Origin: Bradyrhizobium sp. AZCC 1721
GTDB lineage: Bacteria; Pseudomonadota; Alphaproteobacteria; Rhizobiales; Xanthobacteraceae
Assembly: GCF_036924715.1 (NCBI RefSeq)
Contig: NZ_JAZHSB010000001.1
Location: 4,207,001 to 4,271,000, forward strand
Length of the DNA stretch: 64,000 bases
Direction of reading: 5' to 3'
A program made the position numbers and the translations under genes. A model generated the notes under the pieces. It did no database searches. It worked only from the letters and a program-made list of their open reading frames with translations, and was not told where the DNA came from. Shown one piece after another: positions 14,822 to 25,759 of this stretch; the first letter of the stretch is position 1; every line of letters starts with the position of its first letter.

Positions 14822-14911
14822 ATGCCGTTCCATTAGCTGCGATCCGCGCCCGGCGCAAGGCAGGAGAGCGGCCTCATTGCGGCCGGTTGACCGCCAGTTC
14901 CGACCGCCCGC

Positions 14912-15466
14912 TCAGCCGTCCTTCAGCGCGTTATCCAGCAATTGCTTGCAGGCGATCAGGTCCTGCAGCACCCGCTCCAGGCGCTCGCGGTCCGCGTCCG
15001 ACGGGCCCGGCTTGGCCCTCGCAAACGGCAGCAAAATGCCGTCGTCGTCGGTGTCGACGAAGCGGTAGTCGATTTCCTTCTCTTCGGTCTCGTAGTCCTC
15101 ATCGTCGGCTGCGACGGTCGGAATCTCGCCCTCATCGGGCTCCTGCAAGCTGAGGCCGATCGCTTCCTCGACTGCACCGAAGGTGACCGCCGAGGTCTGG
15201 TCGGCGAGGCCCTGCACCGATTTGATGCCGTGCTCTTTGAGGATGCGCTGCACGCCGCGGATCGTATAGCCCTCGCCGTACAGCAGACGGCGGATGCCCT
15301 TCAGCAAGTCGACGTCGTCGGGGCGGTAGTACCGCCGCCCGCCGCTTCGCTTCATCGGCTTGATCTGGGCGAACCGCGTCTCCCAGAACCGCAACACGTG
15401 CTGGGGAATGTCGAGCTCTTCAGCGACTTCGCTGATGGTGCGGAACGCATCCGGCGCCTTGTCCAA
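14912..15466 (-). CDS. MerR-family transcriptional regulator
   Basis: The 184-residue protein has an N-terminal MerR winged helix: TISEVAEELDIPQHVLRFWE, TRFAQIKPMKRSGGRRYYRP and DVDLLKGIRRLLYGEGYTIRG, followed by a second helix QRILKEHGI. The acidic C-terminal half has no recognised effector domain. It is the gene conserved after ihfA in Rhizobiales. The start is a TTG at 15466 with GAGGAG upstream. Its target is not known. The tRNA-Pro half gene follows at 14821 on the same strand. Confidence 0.88.
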   Translation of the reverse strand: MDKAPDAFRTISEVAEELDIPQHVLRFWETRFAQIKPMKRSGGRRYYRPDDVDLLKGIRRLLYGEGYTIRGVQRILKEHGIKSVQGLADQTSAVTFGAVEEAIGLSLQEPDEGEIPTVAADDEDYETEEKEIDYRFVDTDDDGILLPFARAKPGPSDADRERLERVLQDLIACKQLLDNALKDG

Positions 15467-15557
15467 GTGCCAGCTCCTCTCAACTTATCTCGTTGGTGAA
15501 GACGCGGTACTCGCCTTGCTACGCAGCCGTGCTACTCGATCTCGCTAGTCGGTCTTG

Positions 15558-15887
15558 TTAGTCGGTCTTGCTTTCGCCGTTGCCGGGCGCGTGACCGTTG
15601 ATCCGCTGCTTCAGAATAGCTGATGGTTTGAACACCATCACGCGACGCGGCGAGATCGGCACTTCAGTACCGGTCTTCGGATTACGTCCGATACGCTGAC
15701 CCTTCTTGCGCACCATGAAGGAGCCGAACGACGACAGCTTCACTGTCTCGCCCTTCTCCAGGCAATCGGTAATTTCTTTCAGAACGAGTTCGACAAACGC
15801 TGAAGATTCCGTCCGTGACAGGCCCACCTTCTGGTAGACCGCCTCGCACAAATCGACACGTGTGACTGTTTTTCCGGTCCCGGTCAT
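15558..15887 (-). CDS. ihfA: Integration host factor subunit alpha
   Basis: The 109-residue protein is a DNA-bending HU/IHF family member. It shows TVTRVDLCEAVYQKVGLSR, LVLKEITDCLEKGETVKLSS, FGSFMVRKKGQRIGRNPKTG and the beta-arm tip EVPISPRRVMVFKPS. IhfA pairs with IhfB and bends DNA at promoters and at phage attachment sites, which may matter for the neighbouring integrated element. The ATG at 15887 begins the conserved MTGTGKTVTR; the frame is open 27 bases further upstream. It lies between fabH and merR on the same strand, the standard alphaproteobacterial order. Confidence 0.94.
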   Translation of the reverse strand: MTGTGKTVTRVDLCEAVYQKVGLSRTESSAFVELVLKEITDCLEKGETVKLSSFGSFMVRKKGQRIGRNPKTGTEVPISPRRVMVFKPSAILKQRINGHAPGNGESKTD

Positions 15888-16020
15888 CGCCTGCCCCGCA
15901 CTCTCGGCGAACAAAATTTATTCCCTGAAATTATGAGGTTAGCACGCAATGGTCAACAGCGACCATCATGCAGAAGCATGGAACCGCACTACAATTTTAG
16001 ACAGTACTTTTGCGCTACGT

Positions 16021-16998
16021 CTACCAGCGCACCAGCGCGGAACCCCAGGTGAAGCCGCCGCCCATGGCTTCGAACAGCACCAGATCGCCTTTCTTCACCC
16101 GCCCGTCCTTGACGGCAACCGCGAGCGCCAGCGGGATCGACGCAGCCGACGTGTTGCCGTGCAAATCGACGGTCAGCACCACCTTCTGCGGCGCAATATG
16201 AAGCTTATGCGCCGAAGCATCGATGATTCGCTTGTTGGCCTGATGCGGGATGAACCAGTCGATGTCCTCGGCCGTCGTCCCGGTCGCATTGAAGGCGTCC
16301 ACAATCACGTCCGTGATCATGCCGACCGCGTGCTTGAACACTTCGCGGCCCTCCATCCGGAGATGGCCGACGGTCTGCGTCGTGGACGGACCACCGTCCA
16401 CGAACAGCTTCGACTGGTGCCGGCCGTCCGAGCGCAGATGGGTCGTGAGCACGCCGCGATCCGACGGCAAACTCGGCTGATCCTGCGCCTCCAATACGAC
16501 CGCGCCGGCGCCGTCGCCGAACAGCACGCAGGTGCCGCGGTCGTTCCAGTCGAGAATGCGCGAGAACGTCTCCGCACCGATCACCAGCGCGCGCTTGTAG
16601 GCGCCGGAGCGCAGGAAATTGTCGGCGGTGGCGAGCGCAAAGACGAAGCCGGAACACACCGCCTGCAGATCGAAGGCGGCGCCATGAAGGATACCGAGCC
16701 CGTTCTGGACTGCAACCGCGGTGGCCGGAAAGGTGTTGTCCGGCGTCGAGGTCGCGAGCACGATCAGATCGATCGCCTGGGCGTCGAGACCGGCATGTTC
16801 CAGCGCCGCGCGCGCGGCGTTGATCGCCAGATGCGAGGTGAACTCGCCTTCGGCCGCGATGTGGCGCTCCCGAATGCCGGTACGCTGCACGATCCACTCG
16901 TCCGAAGTATCGATTCGGGCCGCCAGTTCGGCATTGGTCAGCACCTTCTGCGGCAGGTAAGAGCCGCAGCCCAGCACCACCGAACGTTTCGCAGTCAC
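16021..16998 (-). CDS. fabH: Beta-ketoacyl-ACP synthase III
   Basis: The 325-residue enzyme starts fatty-acid chains by condensing acetyl-CoA with malonyl-ACP in the cytoplasm. The catalytic triad is visible: Cys in QAVCSGFVFA, His in WFIPHQANKRII and Asn in LHGNTSAASIP. The opening SVVLGCGSYLPQKVLTN and the C-terminal MGGGFTWGSALVRW are typical. It starts at a GTG that overlaps the plsX stop (GTGA), so the pair is translationally coupled, as is usual for plsX-fabH. Confidence 0.95.
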   Translation of the reverse strand: MTAKRSVVLGCGSYLPQKVLTNAELAARIDTSDEWIVQRTGIRERHIAAEGEFTSHLAINAARAALEHAGLDAQAIDLIVLATSTPDNTFPATAVAVQNGLGILHGAAFDLQAVCSGFVFALATADNFLRSGAYKRALVIGAETFSRILDWNDRGTCVLFGDGAGAVVLEAQDQPSLPSDRGVLTTHLRSDGRHQSKLFVDGGPSTTQTVGHLRMEGREVFKHAVGMITDVIVDAFNATGTTAEDIDWFIPHQANKRIIDASAHKLHIAPQKVVLTVDLHGNTSAASIPLALAVAVKDGRVKKGDLVLFEAMGGGFTWGSALVRW

Positions 16999-18041
16999 GA
17001 GACAGCCTCCTGCGCGGTCGGTGCCAGCGCACTGCCGTCGCTATTCATCATCTGATTGATCTTGGTGAGGAGATCGCAGCGGACCATCTCATAGCCAACA
17101 TCGACTGCGTAGGCAAAGCCTTCGGCGCTGATTCCGCCGTGACTTTTGACGACCACGCCCTTCAAGCCGAGCAAAACACCGCCATTGGATTTATTCGGGT
17201 CGAGCTTGTCCCGCAGCGCCTTGAACGCGCTCCGGGCGAATAGGTAGCCGATCCGGGACAGCCAACTGCTCGTCATGGCCTGGCGCAGGAAGTCCGCCAT
17301 CTGGCGCGCGGTTCCCTCCGCAGCCTTCAACGCGATGTTGCCGCTAAAGCCTTCCGACACGATCACATCGGCCGCGCCCTGGCCGATCCCGTCGCCCTCG
17401 ACGAAGCCGATATAATTGAGCTGCGACGCGCGCAGCAGCTCGGCCGCCTCGCGGATCTCCTCATGGCCCTTGATCTCCTCGACCCCGATGTTGAGGAGGC
17501 CGACAGTCGGCCGTTCCCGGTTCAGCAGCACGCTCGCCATTGCGCTGCCCATCACCGCCAGCGCCACGAGATGGTGCGCGTCGCCGCCGATCGTGGCGCC
17601 GAGGTCGAGCACGACGGAATCGCCGCGCGCCGTCGGCCACACGCCGGCAATGGCCGGACGATCGATCCCTTGCATGGTGTGCAGGTGGAAACGCGCCATC
17701 GCCATCAGCGCGCCCGTATTGCCCGCGGAGACCGCGACGTCGGCCTCCTTTCTCTTCACCGCGTCGATCGCAAGCCACATCGACGACGTCTTGCGGCCGC
17801 GACGCAGCGCCTGGCTCGGCTTGTCATGCATGCTCACGGTGACGTCGGTGTGGATCACGCGCGACGCCTTTTGCAGCGCCGGGTACTTGGCGAGTTGTTC
17901 GTCGATCTGCTTGCTGTCGCCGTAGAGCAGGAATTCGCTGTCGGGATGCCGCTTCAAAGAAATTGCAGCGCCGGGAATGACGACCGATGCGCCGACATCG
18001 CCACCCATGGCGTCAAGCGCGATGCGAACCTTTTGCGGCAT
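16995..18041 (-). CDS. plsX: Phosphate acyltransferase PlsX
   Basis: The 348-residue enzyme makes acyl-phosphate from acyl-ACP for phospholipid synthesis. Family motifs are IALDAMGGDVGASVVIPGA, SMHDKPSQALRRGRKTSSMW, AVSAGNTGALMAMA, VLDLGATIGGDAHHL, VGLLNIGVEEIKGHE and FVEGDGIGQGAADVIVSEGFSGN (each read separately). It leads the plsX-fabH pair. The 299 bases upstream to DUF177 include an AT-rich patch near 18250-18290 that could hold the promoter. Confidence 0.95.
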   Translation of the reverse strand: MPQKVRIALDAMGGDVGASVVIPGAAISLKRHPDSEFLLYGDSKQIDEQLAKYPALQKASRVIHTDVTVSMHDKPSQALRRGRKTSSMWLAIDAVKRKEADVAVSAGNTGALMAMARFHLHTMQGIDRPAIAGVWPTARGDSVVLDLGATIGGDAHHLVALAVMGSAMASVLLNRERPTVGLLNIGVEEIKGHEEIREAAELLRASQLNYIGFVEGDGIGQGAADVIVSEGFSGNIALKAAEGTARQMADFLRQAMTSSWLSRIGYLFARSAFKALRDKLDPNKSNGGVLLGLKGVVVKSHGGISAEGFAYAVDVGYEMVRCDLLTKINQMMNSDGSALAPTAQEAVS

Positions 18042-18340
18042 GAACGTCCCGGAAACCTGATCTCTTGCGGCCTTCGTAGAGCCCGGCCGCGCACTGGAAT
18101 GGCACCGCTACGCGGCGCCTGGCGAAACGCAACCCGCGCCCCCGCCGGGCCGCGACAATAGCGTGTCCCCGCCCCGACACAACCTCTTGACCACGCTCTT
18201 TTGGCGAAAGGGAAGCTGTGTGGCCCGAAATCACGGATGGCAGATATTTCTATATAATTCAACACCTTACGGGATATTTTTGGCGTGATTTCAGAATTGC
18301 CTCACTCGACGGCAGCTTCGCCGGCCATTTTAACTCCCGC
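18042..18340. other. Gap between DUF177 gene and plsX
   Basis: No gene is seen. The stretch contains an AT-rich segment (about 18240-18290) that is a candidate promoter region for plsX. No clear riboswitch or operator is visible. Confidence 0.4.
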
Positions 18341-18925
18341 CTACTTGCCCTTGGGCTTCCTGGCCCGCGGCTTTTTCGGCGCTGCCTTCAGCGCCTTGAG
18401 CGCCGCGAACGGATGATCCTCGGGATCGGCGGCTTCAACCATCGGCTCGAATACGGCGCCGGGTTTGCGCGGATATCGATCGACCGCGAGATACAATGCA
18501 TCGGTGGCAACCCTGCCGAGATCGATGATGCCGTTCTCGATCGGCTCGGGCGGATCGGGCGTTTCCTCGTCGCTCTCTTCGGCCTCATCGACCAGCGCGG
18601 CCATCTGCGGGATCTGCTCAGGCGGAGCGAACATCAGATCGATCGGCTCGTCGATGTCGTTCTCGATATCTTCCAGCGTCACCACGCAGGTCTGCCCGAT
18701 CCGCGCCCGCACATGGCCGGCCACATGGAAGCGGCCGCCACTCTTCGGCGTCACGTCGAAGGAAGCCTCCGCCGATAGCACCTCGCGCAAGCCGCCCGTG
18801 TCGGCCACGGCTTTGCGGATGGCCTGATCGGCCTCGATATCGCGATGGAGGCCCGTCTCGGGGATCTGCGCCACCGCAACGGGAACACGCCACGGGTCGG
18901 GCTTCTCTGTGCCAGTCTTGCTCAT
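18341..18925 (-). CDS. DUF177 (YceD-like) protein
   Basis: The 194-residue protein matches the DUF177/YceD family, with LSAEASFDVTPKSGGRFHVAG, ARIGQTCVVTLEDIENDIDE and later NGIIDLGRVATDALYLAVD, ending in a basic tail KKPRARKPKGK. In bacteria and chloroplasts this family is linked to 23S rRNA accumulation and is usually next to rpmF/plsX. The ATG at 18925 is chosen because the conserved MSKTGTEKPDPW begins there; it overlaps the upstream chaperone gene by 4 bases, indicating one operon. Confidence 0.88.
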   Translation of the reverse strand: MSKTGTEKPDPWRVPVAVAQIPETGLHRDIEADQAIRKAVADTGGLREVLSAEASFDVTPKSGGRFHVAGHVRARIGQTCVVTLEDIENDIDEPIDLMFAPPEQIPQMAALVDEAEESDEETPDPPEPIENGIIDLGRVATDALYLAVDRYPRKPGAVFEPMVEAADPEDHPFAALKALKAAPKKPRARKPKGK

Positions 18926-19473
18926 TGCTGCGCGCCTGCTTTCTCCGGCGAGGGAAACCTGCCCCGGCCGCTCACCAGCGTCGCCTCGTCGAGGCTGTCG
19001 AGGCCCGCCATTGCCGCCTCGGCGTAGGCGGCAAGCAGTCGGGCCTTTTCGATGTTCCCGCCGTTCAGGATATTCTTGCACATCGCCTGCGCCAGTGCCT
19101 CTCGGCCCTCGGTCAGCGCAAGATCATAGGCCGCGGTCCGGCCATAGAAGGCTTCGCCGAAGGCCTGCATGCGCTTCGGCACCGTGAGGTCTCCGACCCC
19201 CATCTCGCGCAGATTATCGTCCATATCGTTGCAAAAATGGTCGAATAGCCCTTGTGATAGCGTCGTACCGCCCTCCACCGACTTCAGCCGTCGCAGGACC
19301 AGCCACAAGTGCAGGAGAAGCAGGTCAAAACGGCCGTTAACCGTGTCCGGAACCCCAAAGTCCCGATAAAACAACGGTTCTCGCGCCTGCGTCACGATCA
19401 TGCCATAGATGGTCTCGATGGTGCCGCGCAGCGGCGTCCGGGGTTTCCTGAAGTGATTGAACGGCCAAAGCAT
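18922..19473 (-). CDS. Ubiquinol-cytochrome c chaperone (CBP3-like)
   Basis: The 183-residue protein belongs to the Ubiq_cyt_C_chap family, which helps assemble the cytochrome bc1 complex in mitochondria and alphaproteobacteria. Visible features are TPLRGTIETIYGMIVTQAREP, FGVPDTVNGRFDLLLLHLWL (in parts), LFDHFCNDMDDNLREMGVGD and MQAFGEAFYGRTAAYD. The ATG at 19473 precedes the conserved MLWPFNHF. The gene is divergent from bamE, with start codons about 110 bases apart, so both promoters share that gap. Confidence 0.88.
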   Translation of the reverse strand: MLWPFNHFRKPRTPLRGTIETIYGMIVTQAREPLFYRDFGVPDTVNGRFDLLLLHLWLVLRRLKSVEGGTTLSQGLFDHFCNDMDDNLREMGVGDLTVPKRMQAFGEAFYGRTAAYDLALTEGREALAQAMCKNILNGGNIEKARLLAAYAEAAMAGLDSLDEATLVSGRGRFPSPEKAGAQQ

Positions 19474-19580
19474 TGTGGGTTCCGCAAGCGAGCCCTCCCG
19501 GGCCGCGCATGTTGCAATCAAGCGTGCTGCCCGGTACGTCAACGCACCGCGCGATGCAAGAGGACGGGCGAATTCCTGAG

Positions 19581-20066
19581 ATGACCGAAATGAGCCACCT
19601 GAGCGCCCGCGTGTCCACGCCGCGCCGCCTGACCGCGCGCCGGTGCGGCTTTCGCGCCGCCGCAGCCATTGCACTGGTCTGCGCGGCGCTCGCCGGATGC
19701 ACCGGCGAGCAGTTCCAGAAGGGCTACATCCTGCCGCCCAACGCGCTTGAGCAGATTCCGATCGGCGCCAGCCAGGACCAGGTGCTGATCGTGATGGGAA
19801 CGCCATCGACGGTCGCGACCTTGAACGGCGAGGTGTTTTATTACATCTCGCAGCGCTCCGAGCGCAAAGTCGCGTTCATGAATCAGCAGGTCGTGGACCA
19901 GCGCGTGATCGCGATCTATTTCGACAAGAACCGCCAGGTGACGCGCCTCGCCAATTACGGATTGCAGGACGGCAAGATCTTCGACTTCATCAGCCGCACC
20001 ACGCCAACGTCTGGCCAGGAACTCAGCTACCTGACGCCGCTGTTCAAGCTGCTCAGCTTTAACTAG
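19581..20066 (+). CDS. bamE: Outer-membrane assembly lipoprotein BamE (SmpA/OmlA)
   Basis: The 161-residue product has a signal peptide with a lipobox ALAGC (Cys acylated after cleavage), then the SmpA/OmlA domain: GYILPPNALEQIPIGASQDQV, LIVMGTPSTVATLNGEVFYY and DKNRQVTRLANYGLQDGK. BamE is an accessory of the BAM complex that inserts beta-barrel proteins. The start at ATG 19581 is likely; 19590 is possible. The divergent CBP3-DUF177 neighbourhood is the usual rhizobial context. A perfect palindrome follows directly downstream. Confidence 0.9.
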   Translation: MTEMSHLSARVSTPRRLTARRCGFRAAAAIALVCAALAGCTGEQFQKGYILPPNALEQIPIGASQDQVLIVMGTPSTVATLNGEVFYYISQRSERKVAFMNQQVVDQRVIAIYFDKNRQVTRLANYGLQDGKIFDFISRTTPTSGQELSYLTPLFKLLSFN

Positions 20067-20072
20067 CGCCAA

Positions 20073-20097
20073 TTGGTTCTGATTGAATCAGAACCAA
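20073..20097. terminator. Perfect 12-bp palindrome after bamE
   Basis: TTGGTTCTGATT (20073-20084) is mirrored by AATCAGAACCAA (20086-20097) around one base. The position 6 bases after the bamE stop suggests a 3'-end structure, though it lacks a GC-rich stem and T-run, so it may instead be a dispersed repeat or binding site. Confidence 0.5.
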
Positions 20098-20273
20098 GCT
20101 CCGCACTTTGTCTTTGCGTTGTCGCGAACCGCATCCACTTCGCTCGAAAACGTCATGGCGACTTCGCCTGTTCCGCGAGGCGGAAAACCTGTGCCAAGTC
20201 GCCGGCTTGCCCTGCATGCGCGCGTTGCCTAGGCTCCCTGCCAATCAATAATGATTCAGCAGGGAGTTAACTT

Positions 20274-21278
20274 GTGACGATTAAAACTTTTTCTCGCCGC
20301 CGTGTGTTGACCGGAGCCGCGGGCATTTCCGCTGCGGCGATCTTGCCGCGCGCGAGTTATGGCACCGACTGGCGCCCGACCGAGACCGTCCGTCTCATTG
20401 TGCCAGCGGCAGCCGGCGGCAGCACCGACGTGATGGGACGACTGTTGGCCGCACATCTGCAGACCGCCTGGGGTCAGTCCGCGGTCGTGGAAAACCGCTC
20501 CGGCGGCGGCGGCACCATCGGCACCGCCGAAGTCGTGCGGGGCAAGGCGGACGGCCACGTCATCCTGGTCGGTAATCCCGGTCCGAATGCGATTGCCTAC
20601 AGCATCTTCCGCAACATGACCTACAAGGCCGACCAGTTGCAGCCGGTCAGCAACATGATCCGGATTCCGAATATCGTGTCGGCGCATCCGTCGACCGGCA
20701 TCAAATCGATCGGCGAATTGATCGCCTACATCAAGGCCAATCCGGACAAGCTCACCTATGCCTCCTCAGGCGTAGGCCAGAGCCCTCACCTCACCGGCGC
20801 CTGGTTCCTGCAGCTCACCGGATTGAAGATGGTGCACGTGCCGTTCCGCGGCGCAGGCCCCGCGCTGCAGGCGGCGCTGGCCGGCGATATCCAGATCCTG
20901 TTCGACAATCTCTACCCGACGCTGCCGCAGACCCAGGAAGGCAAACTCACCGCGCTCGCCGTCACCACGCCCGAGCGCAGCACACTCGCCCCGAACGTTC
21001 CGACCATGCGCGAAAGCGCGCCGGAGCTTTCGAAGTTCGACGTCTCCTCCTGGTTCGGCATCTTCCTGCCGAAGGCCACGCCCGCTCCCGCCGTTGAATC
21101 GCTCAACAAGGAGATCAAGGCGATGCTGGCGCGGGAGGACGTCCAGAAGACGATCGGGAAGATGGGCGCGACCGCCGACTGGGGAACGCCACAACAGTTC
21201 TCCGATTTCGTGCAGGCCGAGACGGCGAAGTTCGGCGAGATCATCAAGCGCGAAGGCCTGCAGATGGATGTGAATTAA
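20274..21278 (+). CDS. TctC/Bug-family substrate-binding protein
   Basis: The 334-residue periplasmic binding protein belongs to the tripartite tricarboxylate transporter receptor family. It has a Tat-like signal (SRRRVLTGAAG), then PTETVRLIVPAAAGGSTDVM, VVENRSGGGGTIGTAEV, YASSGVGQSPHLTGAWF and VPFRGAGPALQAALAGDIQI (in parts). Start is a GTG at 20274 with GGGAG upstream. No TctA/TctB membrane genes are adjacent, as is common for this very expanded family. The ligand is probably a carboxylate but is not shown by the sequence. Confidence 0.88.
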   Translation: MTIKTFSRRRVLTGAAGISAAAILPRASYGTDWRPTETVRLIVPAAAGGSTDVMGRLLAAHLQTAWGQSAVVENRSGGGGTIGTAEVVRGKADGHVILVGNPGPNAIAYSIFRNMTYKADQLQPVSNMIRIPNIVSAHPSTGIKSIGELIAYIKANPDKLTYASSGVGQSPHLTGAWFLQLTGLKMVHVPFRGAGPALQAALAGDIQILFDNLYPTLPQTQEGKLTALAVTTPERSTLAPNVPTMRESAPELSKFDVSSWFGIFLPKATPAPAVESLNKEIKAMLAREDVQKTIGKMGATADWGTPQQFSDFVQAETAKFGEIIKREGLQMDVN

Positions 21279-21281
21279 AGT

Positions 21282-21336
21282 CCTGTCCCGGACGCGGTGC
21301 AGCGCGCTTCGCGCTGCTCCGCAGAGCCGGGACCCA
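21282..21336. repeat. Interspersed palindromic repeat (GGTGCAGCGCG type)
   Basis: CGGTGCAGCGCGCTTCGCGCTGCTCC with flanking TCCCGGAC and AGCCGGGACCC forms an imperfect cruciform; this sequence type recurs between genes in Bradyrhizobium. It lies after the TctC-type gene. Confidence 0.5.
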
Positions 21337-21414
21337 CGCTTTCTACCACAGCGATGGCCCCCGGATCAGCAGCACTCCGGGAAACCCCGGTTGAGCTATC
21401 CGAAAGACAAGAAC

Positions 21415-21441
21415 CCCGCGGCTTTCACCGCGGGATTCTTT
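21415..21441. terminator. Bidirectional terminator between TctC-type and cupin genes
   Basis: CCCGCGG (21415-21421) and CCGCGGG (21428-21434) pair around CTTTCA, with A-rich sequence on the left and ATTCTTTC on the right. It sits between two convergent genes and could serve both. Confidence 0.75.
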
Positions 21442-21477
21442 CGATCAGCTTGTCGCCGCTCAGTGCGTCAGGATCAC

Positions 21478-21924
21478 TCACGGGACACGCGCATCCATCT
21501 CCGGCCGCATCACCACGCTCTCCTGGGCAGTCGCTTCGCTGCGCGATCCCACGAAGACCGACGGCGAGGCAGCGCGATTAACCGCAACGTGCAGGACGCC
21601 CGCCGGAATATAGATGTAGTCACCGGGGTGTACCTTTTCGCAGTGCTGAAGCTGGTCGCCGGTCCAGATCTCCAGCTCGTCCCCGCTCATCATGTAGAGC
21701 GCCGTCTCATGATGCTCGTGGAAATGGGCTTTGGTGCGTCGGCCGGCCGGCAGCGTAATGATGCCGAGCCAGATCATTTTCGAACCGACAGTCTCCGCAC
21801 TGATCCCCGGCTGATAGTCGGAGCCCTGCTCGGCGCGGTAGCCTTTGCTCCCCTTCACGACAAAGCCCTTCCCGCCACCGCCCGATTCCACGCCGTGCCG
21901 TTCCCGTACGATCATGTTGCTCAT
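21478..21924 (-). CDS. Cupin-domain protein
   Basis: The 148-residue protein is a single small cupin. The metal-binding first motif is AHFHEHHETALYMMSGDELE (in part, His-rich) and the second is GDYIYIPAGVLHVAVN. It probably binds a divalent metal; its substrate is unknown. The ATG at 21924 follows GGAGA and begins MSNMIVRERHG; longer upstream reading adds non-conserved residues. The gene is divergent from the winged-helix/TPR regulator that starts at 22048, so that regulator might control it. Confidence 0.82.
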   Translation of the reverse strand: MSNMIVRERHGVESGGGGKGFVVKGSKGYRAEQGSDYQPGISAETVGSKMIWLGIITLPAGRRTKAHFHEHHETALYMMSGDELEIWTGDQLQHCEKVHPGDYIYIPAGVLHVAVNRAASPSVFVGSRSEATAQESVVMRPEMDARVP

Positions 21925-22047
21925 TGCCGTCTCTCCGGTTCGGATTGTCTTACCCAACATGCGCAGGATCACTTGTCTGGAGGGCCGGAGTCTCAAAGAT
22001 TGGTCCGAAAAATTCCAAATTCTTCCAAAGCTCGGTAAGCTCGCCGC

Positions 22048-23565
22048 ATGCCCAGCGAGCCCTTCACCTTTGGCCCGTTCATGCTTGATATGGATCGCGG
22101 AATGCTGTCACGGGACGGCCGACCGGTCGTGGTCGGCCACAAGGGCCTCCTGCTGTTGCGCGCGTTCCTGGAGTCGCCCGGCAGAATCTTCGACAAAGCG
22201 AGCCTGATGGACGTTGCCTGGCCTGGCGTCGCCGTGGAGGAAAGCAACCTGTCAGTCCAGATCGCGGCGCTACGTAAGCTGCTCGGCACCGCCCATGACG
22301 GCTCCGAATGGATCACGACGGTCCCGCGTGTCGGCTACCGGTTTGCTGGGCCGGTCGCTTCTCGGGCGCAGAGCGCCACGCCGCAGCGCGCTGAGAGCAA
22401 TGCCCAGTCGCGCCCGATTATCGCGGTTCTGCCTTTCGACATCATTGGCGAGGTCGACAAAGAATATCTCGCCGATGGGCTGACCGAAGATATCATCACG
22501 GCGCTATCCCGGTTTCGCTGGTTCCGGGGCATCGGGCGCGGTTCTGCCTTTATTTTCAAGGGCAAGCAGATCGATGTGCTGCAAGCCGCTCGCGAGCTTG
22601 GCGCGCGTTACGTGTTGCAGGGAAGCGTTCGCCAATCCGCCCTTCGACTGCGCATTACGGCTCAGTTCATCGACGCGAGCGACGGCAGCAATGTATGGGC
22701 GGAGCGCTACGATCTGGAGATGGCTGATGTCTTTGCGATCCAGGACGAGATCGCCGAGCGGGTCGCGGGTGCGATCGAGCCCGAGCTTCTCAAGACAGAA
22801 TCCCATTTTGCAGCGTTGCGTCATACCGGCAATATGACCGCCTGGGACCTCGTGCGTCAGGGAATGTGGCATTTTCACAAGGTCACCCGCGAGGGCCATC
22901 TGGCTGCGCGGACGCTATTTCGTCGCGCATGCGCAATCGATCCGGATCTGCCGGAATCGCACATCTGGCTTGGGCGCGTCAGCGCCGGGATAATCGCCTA
23001 CGGCTGGAGCGACACGCCCGCCGTGGACAGCAAGGAGGGCGTGGATGCCGCGGCGCATGCAATCACCCTCGATCCGAGAGACCCCTACGCGCACTATGCC
23101 TTCGCCATCGCGAACGCTTACAACAACGCACCGCTCGTAGCCGTATCGGCAGCCGAGAAGGCGATCGCATTGAGCTCAAGCTTCGCGTTAGGGCATCTGA
23201 TTCTCGGCCTGGCCCGCTTGTTCGCGGGTCTGGCGCGAGAGGCAATCGAACCGCTTGAACATGGCCTGACGCTAAATCCGAACGATCCCCAGAACCTCGC
23301 TTGGTACAATTTGCTTGCCCATGCTCAGCTTCTCGCCGGAGACGCCGAGAGCGCACTTGCGACCGCCAACAAAGCGCTCGCTATTCGCCCGACATTCCGT
23401 CCGACGTTTGAAACGCTTACATGCTGCCATATCGCACTTGGCAACCTGGACGACGCACGCCAATGCGCAAGCCGTATGAACGAGTTGAGAGAGCCTCAGA
23501 GTCATTTCCTCGCACCGCTAAAGCGCTGCATCCAGAATGGGACAAACGGATATCGCAATTGCTAG
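22048..23565 (+). CDS. Winged-helix regulator with TolB-like and TPR regions
   Basis: The 505-residue protein has an OmpR-type winged helix at residues 1-100 (VVGHKGLLLLRAFLESPGR, NLSVQIAALRKLLG, ITTVPRVGYRF). A TolB-N-like module (IIAVLPFDIIGEVDKEYLADG, ARYVLQGSVRQSALRLRITAQ, in parts) and C-terminal TPR repeats (RACAIDPDLPESHIWLG, HGLTLNPNDPQNLAWYN, NKALAIRPTFRPTFE) follow. This resembles rhizobial CadC/adenylate-cyclase-like regulators without the cyclase domain. No membrane segment is apparent. It is divergent from the cupin gene and ends at a strong terminator. Confidence 0.85.
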   Translation: MPSEPFTFGPFMLDMDRGMLSRDGRPVVVGHKGLLLLRAFLESPGRIFDKASLMDVAWPGVAVEESNLSVQIAALRKLLGTAHDGSEWITTVPRVGYRFAGPVASRAQSATPQRAESNAQSRPIIAVLPFDIIGEVDKEYLADGLTEDIITALSRFRWFRGIGRGSAFIFKGKQIDVLQAARELGARYVLQGSVRQSALRLRITAQFIDASDGSNVWAERYDLEMADVFAIQDEIAERVAGAIEPELLKTESHFAALRHTGNMTAWDLVRQGMWHFHKVTREGHLAARTLFRRACAIDPDLPESHIWLGRVSAGIIAYGWSDTPAVDSKEGVDAAAHAITLDPRDPYAHYAFAIANAYNNAPLVAVSAAEKAIALSSSFALGHLILGLARLFAGLAREAIEPLEHGLTLNPNDPQNLAWYNLLAHAQLLAGDAESALATANKALAIRPTFRPTFETLTCCHIALGNLDDARQCASRMNELREPQSHFLAPLKRCIQNGTNGYRNC

Positions 23566-23583
23566 ATTAGGCTCGGGCATGAA

Positions 23584-23613
23584 AAAACCCCGCGGCTCGC
23601 ACCGCGGGGTTTT
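23584..23613. terminator. Strong bidirectional terminator before hppA end
   Basis: AAAACCCCGCGG (23584-23595) pairs exactly with CCGCGGGGTTTT (23602-23613) around CTCGCA. It separates the regulator gene and hppA, which converge here. Confidence 0.9.
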
Positions 23614-23638
23614 CGTTTTGATCAGCCTCTCGGCCGGC

Positions 23639-25759
<2,121 letters not shown>

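Noticed and set aside
15949..17055. 368-residue frame opposite fabH
   Set aside because: Antisense to the intact fabH gene and Arg/His-rich without motifs.
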